This document shows, piece by piece, positions 51,045 through 58,611 of a DNA stretch of 58,611 bases; positions within the stretch are counted from its first letter, which is position 1, and every line of letters begins with the position of its first letter. The position numbers were made by a program, and so were the translations under genes. The notes below the pieces were generated by a model. That model saw only the letters and a list, made by a program, of their open reading frames with translations. It was not told the DNA's origin and ran no database searches. Origin of the DNA: Desulfobacteraceae bacterium (lineage in GTDB: Bacteria; Desulfobacterota; Desulfobacteria; Desulfobacterales; Desulfosalsimonadaceae); the NCBI GenBank assembly GCA_011389515.1, contig JAABUA010000013.1, forward strand, positions 1 to 58,611. The letters are read 5' to 3'.

Positions 51045-53172
51045 ACTGGACGCGATATTCAAGCCCCGTTCGGTCGTGGTTATCGGCGCATCATCCACAA
51101 AGGGCAAAGTCGGTCATGATATTTTTGCCAACCTTCTTCGCGGAGAATTCCACGGGACCCTGTACCCGGTAAACCCCACCGCCAGGGCAATTCTTTCCGT
51201 ACCATGTTACAAAAGTGTTCTGGACATAGACGATGAAATTGATCTAGCCATGATTATCCTTCCGCCGAAAGTGGCGTTGGCGGCGGTCAAAGATTGCGTC
51301 AAAAAAAAGGTCAAGGGGCTTGTCATCGTTTCCGCCGGGTTCAAGGAGGTCGGCGGAGAGGGCGCTGAAATCGAAGAGGAAATCGCCCGTATATGCACAG
51401 AAGCAGATATACGGCTCATCGGTCCGAACTGCCTTGGCGTGATCAATCCGCACGCCGATGTCCGGCTGAATGCCAGTTTTTCAACCCATATGCCGGAGAT
51501 GGGCAATATTTCGTTTATTTCCCAAAGCGGCGCCTTGTGCACCTCTGTACTTGACTTCGCCCAATCCAGGGGTTTCGGCTTTTCAAAGTTTGTCTCCATC
51601 GGCAACAAGGCGGACGTGGATGAAATCGATCTGCTGCGCTATTATCACAAGGATTCGGAAACCAATGTCATCATGATCTACATGGAAGCGCTTCGCATGC
51701 GTCCCGGCCTGATCGGCGAAGTAAAACACATTGTTTCGGGGCACAGACCCACGCCGATTTTGGTGATAAAATCCGGAAAGACCGCGGCCGGTGCCAGCGC
51801 CGCAGCATCGCACACCGGCTCTATCGCCGGAACCGAGGCTGTCTATAACGCGATTTTCGATGCCGCGGGTATCATACGGGTAGATACGGTCGACAACCTG
51901 TTTGATTACGCCATTGCCTTCGGCGCCGGCAGAATTCCCGAGGGGAATCGTGTGGCGATTATTACCAATGCAGGTGGTCCGGGTATTATTGCCACGGACA
52001 TGAGTGAAATCTCCGGGTTGAAACTGGCGCGGTTCAGCAAAAAAACCGACGAAATCCTGCATCAGTACCTTCCCCCGACGGCCAATTTCAGCAACCCGGT
52101 GGATGTGATCGGCGATGCCTCCAGCGACCGCTACCGGTACGCCCTTGAAGCGGTTATCAATGATGAAGGGGTCGACTGCGTTCTGATGATACTCACCCCG
52201 CAGTCAATGACCGACGCCATTGGCACGGCAAAAGCGATCGTTTCCATTTACCAAAATACGACAAAACCAATCATATGCTGTTTCATGGGCGTCGTGGACG
52301 TTTCAGCAGGGGTCAAGTACCTCCATCAACATTACGTGCCGGTCTACTCGTTTCCGGAAAATGCCGCCAAGGCCATGGGAAAGCTATACGAAGCCAACAG
52401 GTGGCTGACCCGGACAATCCTGCCCCAGTATGAGCTCTCCTTTGACAGGGAAAGAGCGGCGGATATCGTTGCACAATGCGTAAAAAGCGGAAAGACGGTT
52501 CTCGGGGAGTATGACGGCGCGGAGCTTTTGAAATGCTATGGATTTGACCTGCCCCCCATGGAAATTGCCGCGTCCGCTGAAGATGCCGTCCGGATCTCAG
52601 ATGACATCGGTTACCCCGTGGTGATGAAAATTGCATCGCCCCAGATACTGCACAAATCTGATGCCGGTGGTGTTGCACTGGGCCTGAAAACACCGGAAGC
52701 CGTGAAGAAAGCCCATGGTGAAATCATGAAAAACGCAGCGGCGTACGATCCCGATGCGCGGATAGATGGTGTGCTCGTGCAGCAAATGGCGCCTCCCGGC
52801 CTGGAGGTCATCCTGGGTGTCACCAAGAACCCCGGCTTCGGACATTTGATCATGTTCGGCCTTGGCGGCATCTATGTGGAGCTCTTTAAAAACGTTACCT
52901 TCCGGCTGGCCCCCATCGGCAGAAACAACGCCCGCCGAATGATAACGGGCATCAAGGGGTTTGAGATACTGATCGGTTTCAGGGGAAAGCCCAAGGCCGA
53001 TATTGAAAAAGTAGAAAAGCTGCTGGTGGGCCTTTCCAATATGGTCATGGACAATCCCGAGATCAAGGAGCTGGATATCAACCCGCTGCTGGTCCATGAA
53101 AAAGGCAAGGGGGCAACGGTTGCAGATATTATTATCACGTTTGAAAGCAGCGGTGATGCGGTGAAACAATGA
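51037..53172 (+). CDS. NDP-forming acyl-CoA (acetyl-CoA) synthetase, fused alpha-beta
   Basis: 711 aa. N-terminal CoA-binding domain (FKPRSVVVIGAS at about 8-19), two flavodoxin-like ligase domains with the active-site His in ASHTGSIAGTEA, and a C-terminal ATP-grasp domain (YPVVMKIASPQILHKSDAGGVALGL). Interconverts acyl-CoA + ADP + Pi and acid + CoA + ATP, giving ATP from acetyl-CoA in anaerobes. Start ATG 51037 behind AAGGAG and 8-bp overlap with rsmI. With the PFOR gene at the right edge it could form an acetate-producing route; that is inference. Confidence 0.88.
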   Translation: MDKLDAIFKPRSVVVIGASSTKGKVGHDIFANLLRGEFHGTLYPVNPTARAILSVPCYKSVLDIDDEIDLAMIILPPKVALAAVKDCVKKKVKGLVIVSAGFKEVGGEGAEIEEEIARICTEADIRLIGPNCLGVINPHADVRLNASFSTHMPEMGNISFISQSGALCTSVLDFAQSRGFGFSKFVSIGNKADVDEIDLLRYYHKDSETNVIMIYMEALRMRPGLIGEVKHIVSGHRPTPILVIKSGKTAAGASAAASHTGSIAGTEAVYNAIFDAAGIIRVDTVDNLFDYAIAFGAGRIPEGNRVAIITNAGGPGIIATDMSEISGLKLARFSKKTDEILHQYLPPTANFSNPVDVIGDASSDRYRYALEAVINDEGVDCVLMILTPQSMTDAIGTAKAIVSIYQNTTKPIICCFMGVVDVSAGVKYLHQHYVPVYSFPENAAKAMGKLYEANRWLTRTILPQYELSFDRERAADIVAQCVKSGKTVLGEYDGAELLKCYGFDLPPMEIAASAEDAVRISDDIGYPVVMKIASPQILHKSDAGGVALGLKTPEAVKKAHGEIMKNAAAYDPDARIDGVLVQQMAPPGLEVILGVTKNPGFGHLIMFGLGGIYVELFKNVTFRLAPIGRNNARRMITGIKGFEILIGFRGKPKADIEKVEKLLVGLSNMVMDNPEIKELDINPLLVHEKGKGATVADIIITFESSGDAVKQ

Positions 53173-54059
53173 AAGGATCTTTTGCCATTATCGGATGCGG
53201 TCGCGCCGGACTGGCATTTGCGAAAAATCTCATCGCCGCAGGATACATGCCTGAGGGTTTTGCCAGCAGAAGCATTGGCTCGGCCAGGCGCGTCGCGGAC
53301 CTCACGGGTTTCAGGGGAATTGTCTCCACTAAACCATGGGATGTGACCGAAGAGGCCGACATCGTCCTTCTTACAACACCGGACGCGGTTATCCGGCAGA
53401 CGGCAGAGGAAATGGCCGCGCATGGACGCATGAAAAAAGATGCCGTTGTCTTTCATTGCAGCGGCGCCCTTTCATCGACCGAATTGACCGCTCTTACACA
53501 TGCAGGCGCCAAAACGGGAAGCATACATCCGTTGCAGAGCTTCGGGTCCGGAAATGCGGCAAAAAATCCGTTTCAAGGCATCATGATGGGGATTGAAGGG
53601 GATGCGGAAGCCGTGGAAAAGGCATGGGTGATGGCAAAAGACCTGGGCGCCACGCCGTTTGAAATCGACACCGCAGGGAAAATGCTTTACCATGCGTCGG
53701 CTGTTGTTGCCTCGAACTATCTGGTAACGCTCATGAAATCCGCCATGGATCTGCTGGGCACTTCCGGCGTCCCGCCGGAGAAGTGCTTCGACATTTTAAA
53801 ACCCCTGATCACGGGAACCCTTGGCAATATCGAAAACAGCGGCGCCGTTGATGCGTTGACCGGACCCATTGTTCGCGGGGATGCCGCCATCGTCCGGGCC
53901 CACGTTGCGGCAATACGCCGGGATGCATCGCAACTTCTTCCACTTTATAAACTGCTCGGAAAATATACCGTTGAAATCGCCTTTGAGCGAAGCAGCATCA
54001 CCGATGAGGTGAGGCGGGAGCTGCTGCGGGTTCTTTCGGATGCAGCATCTTCCGAGTGA
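53169..54059 (+). CDS. DUF2520 / Rossmann-fold dehydrogenase-like protein
   Basis: 296 aa. NAD(P) site GCGRAGLAFAKNL (9-21) and a helical C-terminal part (DUF2520). ATGA overlap with the upstream synthetase gene. Often next to pantothenate or folate genes elsewhere; substrate not known. Ends 5 bp before the convergent M16C protease. Confidence 0.85.
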   Translation: MKGSFAIIGCGRAGLAFAKNLIAAGYMPEGFASRSIGSARRVADLTGFRGIVSTKPWDVTEEADIVLLTTPDAVIRQTAEEMAAHGRMKKDAVVFHCSGALSSTELTALTHAGAKTGSIHPLQSFGSGNAAKNPFQGIMMGIEGDAEAVEKAWVMAKDLGATPFEIDTAGKMLYHASAVVASNYLVTLMKSAMDLLGTSGVPPEKCFDILKPLITGTLGNIENSGAVDALTGPIVRGDAAIVRAHVAAIRRDASQLLPLYKLLGKYTVEIAFERSSITDEVRRELLRVLSDAASSE

Positions 54060-54064
54060 GGCGG

Positions 54065-57055
54065 TTATATCCGGTAAATTTTCAACCTTCCCCCAAGTTT
54101 TTCATTTGCGGTATCCAGCTTTTCCTCGTTGGATATCACCGCAACGCCGGAAGGAATGTCTTTTCCCCCGAAATAGCTATGTCCGGCGCTTTTTACCTGC
54201 TGGATATCCACCTTGAGCAGTTTTTGCTTGAATTTTCTCCGCATATCGTCGGTAAGGCCGATCAGTTTGTGGTAAAAATGCTTTCTGGCGGCATTCTGCG
54301 GAGGATCCGGATGGTCAACGTCCGCACAGACCTGTAAAATCGCTTCCTTGATATCGTCTTCGCCGTAGTAACCGGTTTCGATGAATTCGGACACCCCGTC
54401 AAATACGGAAATCGTATTTTCAATGTGCGGATCACGGTATGATCCGAAATAAAAAAGGCCGTTTTCCACCTGGTAAATAGAAAAACCGCCGTATGCCCCT
54501 CCTTTTTCCCGGATTTCCCGGTGCAGATACATGGATTTCAATAGTTTGCTCAACACCGCCAGTACGGGAGCGTCTTCGTGATCCAGGCGTTTTGCTTCAA
54601 TGACCCTCGCGACAAAGGATACGGCGGTTGATGTGGCCCATCCTTCAAACGGAAGTTCGGGTTGAGGGGGGTACAGCGGCGGTGCAAGCCCTGCCATCGG
54701 ATCGGTGTCGAGTTGGTTGCAGATGGACCGGACAATGCCGGTTGCCTTTTCAACATCCTGCGTTTCGCCGGTAAGGACGGTTTTGATGTTGTTTCGCATA
54801 AACAGGGCGTTTGCAATCCGGTGTAAATTGTCGGCGAGCGCCTGGAGTTTGTCTTCTGAAAGGTCTTCCGCAATATTTTTTATGAATTGTAACTGGTTAA
54901 CACCGTGCCAGGATTCGTTGAGTGCGGTTGCACTGGAAAAATTCCTTGCGGCAAGGGAGAGGGCAAGACGATGACCATTGTGGACAACGGAGGACTCCAT
55001 GTCCGAACGAACTTCCAGTAAAAGCGTTTTCAGCCGCTGCAGGTCTGAAAAATCATAGGAGCAGAGCACTTTTTTTATGATATCGAGCATCTCAGCCGTA
55101 TTTCGGGAAAGAGACTTCCCGGAAATCGTCACCATCGGTATGCAGGGGTTTTTTTCCCCATGAAAGCTGTTCCCTGCGGAGACCGACAATCCCATGCCGC
55201 CGGTGTACTGATCGATTCTTCTTGCCATCTCAACATAATCGAATTCCCTTGTGCCGATGCGGGTAATGGCGTGACAGAAAAACGGAACCAATGGCAGCAG
55301 ATCAACCGGCAGGGATTTGAGCCCCATAACGGCCGTATAGTAAAAGATTCCCGAGGTGGGCTGTTCATAGCAGGAAATGGAAAATTCTTCTATCACCCGG
55401 GTTTCGGATACGGTATTGATATCGGGGGATATATCTTCGAGAGCAAGGGTCGGGAGGCAGGACAGATCTTCCTGCTCATCCTGTCGCTGGACAAGCGTTT
55501 CCGAATCTTCCCTGATTTTCTGGATTTCGGTTTCAGAAAGGTGCATGCGCCGATTTTCGAGTTCCGCCAGTTCCCGTTCATGCTGTCTTTGGGCCAGATC
55601 AGGGTCCGGTTTCAGCGTGATTAACGTCCTGTGTGGATTTTCAAGGAGGTAGCGACGGATGCGGTTTTCAAGTAATGGCCCTTCTTCAAGCTCCCTGCAG
55701 AATCGTTTGAGAAGCGATTCGAACTGCAGGGTTGTCGCGGCGTCGCCGTGGTGGATCCAATCCCCGCAAAACCGCAAAAGAAGCTTCAAACCATAGGGAA
55801 AAGGCGCATTGGAAACCTCCTTGCGGTAAAATTCAATCTGGTGGAGGGCGGTTTCGATCAACCTGCGGTCGATTCCGTTTTCGACCAGTTCTTTCATGGT
55901 GTCCATAATAACCGCTTGAATTTCTTCTGCTGAATCTTCGGCCACGTCTTTTAATCCGCAGGCAAACATCGTGTCCTTATTTTCCGAATCATATCCGGAT
56001 CCGTCGCTTAAGGTGCTGCCCAGTCCGGAATCCATCAGCGCCTTTCTCAATGGAGAACCGGAATTGCCGATAAGTACCTGCTCAATTACCGTCATGACGA
56101 GTACTTCAAATGCATCCCGTATGTCCGGGCCGAGCCATGCAAGGCATGCCTGACTTTTTTTTTCACGGTTTTCACCGGGATCGGCGGCATAATAGTAGGT
56201 GGCTGTTTTTGGACTGTTCCAGCGGGGCTGGGACGGCACTTCGGTATTCGGGTTTATGATGTCGTAATCGGATAAAATGGTCGTTTCGATAAACAAAAGG
56301 TGTTCTTGGAGCGGAAAATCGCCATATGTATAAAAAAAGGCATTGCTGGGATGGTAATGCTGACTGTGAAATGCAAGCAGATCCCCATGGGTCAGCTTTG
56401 GGATATCTTCCGGTTTTCCTCCTGAATTATAGCTATATGTGGTGTCCGGATAAAGTGCATTGAGGATGGAGCGTCCCATGACCTGGTCGGGGGACGACAT
56501 GGCGCCCTTCATCTCATTATAGACAACGCCCTTGTAAACCAGTCGGAAACCATCCGATGATTCAGCGTCAGGTTCCACTTCCAGCCGGTGCCCCTCCTGC
56601 ATAAAGCTCAATCGGTCCAGCGCTGGATGAAAAACAGAGTCCAGGTATACGGACATCAGGTTGTAATAGTCTTTTTTGTTCTGGGTGGCAAAGGGGTACA
56701 TGGTCCAGTCCGACGCGGTAAGCGCGTTCATGAAGGTGTTCAGGCTTCGTTTTATCATTGAAAAAAACGGGTCTTTAACGGGATATTTCACCGAACCGCA
56801 AAGGGCCGTATGCTCCAGAATATGTGCAACCCCGGTAGAATCGCGGGGAACGGTTTTCAAGGCCACGGCAAACGCGTTTTCAGAATCCGGTCGGCTGATA
56901 TGTATGTGACGGGCTCCGGTGGCACCGTGCGCCAGCTCATAATAAAAGGCGGCGATTTCAGGAAGTGCGACAATTTTTTCAATGACATAGCCGCCGATGC
57001 GACCGCCGGTTTCAAGACCGGGATTTCTCGGATCTGCGTGTTGCATAAAATTCAT
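54065..57055 (-). CDS. M16C-type zinc metalloprotease (PreP/Cym1-like)
   Basis: 996 aa, the size of presequence proteases with four M16 halves. Inverted zinc site HILEH (in AHILEHTALCGS, near 77-88), with a downstream Glu in the helix; a long coiled hinge (about 470-560) separates the two large lobes, and GGAYGGFS lies in the C-terminal part. Degrades short peptides inside a closed chamber. No signal peptide, so probably cytoplasmic. Two possible starts; GGAG lies very close to the first ATG (57055) and 11 bases before MQHADP (57046). Confidence 0.9.
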   Translation of the reverse strand: MNFMQHADPRNPGLETGGRIGGYVIEKIVALPEIAAFYYELAHGATGARHIHISRPDSENAFAVALKTVPRDSTGVAHILEHTALCGSVKYPVKDPFFSMIKRSLNTFMNALTASDWTMYPFATQNKKDYYNLMSVYLDSVFHPALDRLSFMQEGHRLEVEPDAESSDGFRLVYKGVVYNEMKGAMSSPDQVMGRSILNALYPDTTYSYNSGGKPEDIPKLTHGDLLAFHSQHYHPSNAFFYTYGDFPLQEHLLFIETTILSDYDIINPNTEVPSQPRWNSPKTATYYYAADPGENREKKSQACLAWLGPDIRDAFEVLVMTVIEQVLIGNSGSPLRKALMDSGLGSTLSDGSGYDSENKDTMFACGLKDVAEDSAEEIQAVIMDTMKELVENGIDRRLIETALHQIEFYRKEVSNAPFPYGLKLLLRFCGDWIHHGDAATTLQFESLLKRFCRELEEGPLLENRIRRYLLENPHRTLITLKPDPDLAQRQHERELAELENRRMHLSETEIQKIREDSETLVQRQDEQEDLSCLPTLALEDISPDINTVSETRVIEEFSISCYEQPTSGIFYYTAVMGLKSLPVDLLPLVPFFCHAITRIGTREFDYVEMARRIDQYTGGMGLSVSAGNSFHGEKNPCIPMVTISGKSLSRNTAEMLDIIKKVLCSYDFSDLQRLKTLLLEVRSDMESSVVHNGHRLALSLAARNFSSATALNESWHGVNQLQFIKNIAEDLSEDKLQALADNLHRIANALFMRNNIKTVLTGETQDVEKATGIVRSICNQLDTDPMAGLAPPLYPPQPELPFEGWATSTAVSFVARVIEAKRLDHEDAPVLAVLSKLLKSMYLHREIREKGGAYGGFSIYQVENGLFYFGSYRDPHIENTISVFDGVSEFIETGYYGEDDIKEAILQVCADVDHPDPPQNAARKHFYHKLIGLTDDMRRKFKQKLLKVDIQQVKSAGHSYFGGKDIPSGVAVISNEEKLDTANEKLGGRLKIYRI

Positions 57056-57096
57056 TTCTCCGTTATCGTTTTCAGATAATGTTATATTTGTTGAAC

Positions 57097-57135
57097 GCCA
57101 TCTGTTACGTATCTTGTGACTTTTACGAATTCATC
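57097..57135 (+). repeat. Short dispersed repeat, copy 2
   Basis: GCCATCTGTTACGTATCTTG followed by TGACTTTTACGAATTCATC, almost identical to 3804-3841. Lies between the M16C start and rsmA without the adjoining foldback. Confidence 0.65.
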
Positions 57136-57204
57136 ACAAACTGCAGCGGCAAAAAATGTGTACGATTCTGCCATGCATTGTGAAAAAAAACAAGGACCAT
57201 AACA

Positions 57205-58068
57205 TTGACGTTTCCCGGTCGCCTGCTTGCCATCAGAAATCTTTCTCCCAAAAAGCACATGGGACAGAATTTCCTTATCGATCCATCCACCGCTGAAATG
57301 ATCGTCCGTCGTGCGGATATTACAAAAAATGACGCGGCAATGGAGATAGGCGCCGGACTGGGAGCCCTGACTATACCGCTGGCGCGTTGTGCAAAAACCG
57401 TTTATGCTGTGGAAAAAGACCGGGATTTGATAGAAATTCTTTCCGGTGTGCTTGCGGAAAACAAAACAGACAATGTGAATCTGCTTAACAGGAATGTCTT
57501 TGATGTCGACATTGAGAAAATTGCACGGGAGGAAAGGGGCAGGCTCACGGTTTTCGGGAATCTTCCCTACAATATTTCCTCACAGGTCGTCATATGGGCC
57601 ATCGGACACCGGAATATCATCGACCGGGCGGTTTTTATGTTTCAAAAAGAGGTTGCCATGCGGATTGCGGCCTGCCCCGGCAGCGGGGATTACGGACGTC
57701 TGTCCGTGATGGTCCAGCATTACGGCAGTGTTGCGCGCATCGCAAAAGTAGATGCGCATCAGTTTTATCCCCGGCCAAAGGTGGATTCTGAGGTGATCGA
57801 GATCCGATTTGCGCAAGGCGGAAAGCAGGCTGAGGATGACGCCCTGTTTTCATCCCTGGTCAAGGCGGCCTTCGGACAGCGTCGGAAAACGCTTAAAAAC
57901 GCTCTTAGCGGAAGCGGGATGGGTCTTGACAGCCGGATGGTCGAATGCATGTGGGAAAACACGTCGATCGATCCGGTCCGGCGTGCTGAAACAATAACGG
58001 TTCCGGAGTTTGTGGCGCTCGCTAATGCACTGAAAAAGTGCAGGGACAATGGGTTGAAGACCCGTTGA
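57205..58068 (+). CDS. rsmA: 16S rRNA dimethyladenosine transferase RsmA (KsgA)
   Basis: 287 aa, TTG start behind AAGGA. KHMGQNFLIDPSTAEMIV, SAM motif EIGAGLGALTIPLA and catalytic FGNLPYNISSQV. Dimethylates A1518/A1519 of 16S rRNA late in 30S maturation. Confidence 0.96.
   Translation: MTFPGRLLAIRNLSPKKHMGQNFLIDPSTAEMIVRRADITKNDAAMEIGAGLGALTIPLARCAKTVYAVEKDRDLIEILSGVLAENKTDNVNLLNRNVFDVDIEKIAREERGRLTVFGNLPYNISSQVVIWAIGHRNIIDRAVFMFQKEVAMRIAACPGSGDYGRLSVMVQHYGSVARIAKVDAHQFYPRPKVDSEVIEIRFAQGGKQAEDDALFSSLVKAAFGQRRKTLKNALSGSGMGLDSRMVECMWENTSIDPVRRAETITVPEFVALANALKKCRDNGLKTR

Positions 58069-58611
<543 letters not shown>

Overview
The window reads as a chromosomal segment of an anaerobic Gram-negative bacterium of about 50% G+C, most likely a member of the Desulfobacterota (Desulfobacterales-like). 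The pointers are an RnfB fused to a GltD-like flavoprotein, an NDP-forming acyl-CoA synthetase, the start of a pyruvate:ferredoxin oxidoreductase, MlaA/MlaC outer-membrane lipid transport, and an ffh-rpsP-khpA-rimM-trmD-rplS-rnhB-yraN-rsmI gene order. The species call is inference; the gene content is read directly.

Layout. 1-3610 (minus strand): two molybdopterin-domain MoeA proteins and a DapF-like epimerase in which both catalytic cysteines are serines. 3611-5440: a repeat-bearing intergenic region, then a short Ala-rich leader peptide, an attenuator and an AlaC-type aminotransferase. 5428-10058: an M1 aminopeptidase, a methyltransferase and the radical SAM enzyme AmrS. 10073-12653: RseC and an RnfB-GltD fusion. 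12805-15058: purine nucleoside phosphorylase and MTA/SAH deaminase (nucleoside salvage). 15226-19447: MlaA, MlaC and an RND/MMPL permease; the first and last carry the same unusual Phe-Asp-Glu tandem repeat. 20195-30855: a complete glycogen cluster (bifunctional debranching enzyme, phosphorylase, synthase, branching enzyme). 30889-33442 (minus): a LarA-family protein and a membrane metallophosphoesterase. 33680-35607: an IscU with an extra C-terminal zinc ribbon, and a NifS-like protein lacking the PLP lysine. 36338-41299: nadA, then MoxR, DUF58 and TgpA-type transglutaminase. 42012-44299: a SPASM radical SAM protein and rlmN. 44404-54059: a long ribosome/RNA-maturation operon running into an acyl-CoA synthetase and a DUF2520 protein. 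54065-58611: an M16C protease, rsmA, and the truncated start of pyruvate:ferredoxin oxidoreductase.

The most unusual structure is non-coding. Three intergenic regions (959-1468, 19524-20070, 41315-41986) each contain two ~200-bp imperfect palindromes of one family, always as an inverted pair with the same ends facing outward, separated by a 93-253 bp spacer. Short core motifs are shared by all six copies. The outer arms differ between copies yet stay self-complementary, which indicates that the fold is being maintained or repeatedly regenerated. Two of the three spacers contain a perfect palindrome or long hairpin of unrelated sequence. A second, smaller foldback family occurs at 3692-3800 and 48435-48581.

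Other observations worth following: the alanine-codon attenuator before alaC; loss of defining catalytic residues in DapF-like and NifS-like proteins; the shared FDE repeat in two components of a probable lipid-transport pathway; and glycogen branching and debranching enzymes of eukaryote-like type and layout. No tRNA, rRNA, CRISPR array, transposase, integrase, reverse transcriptase or phage gene was found.
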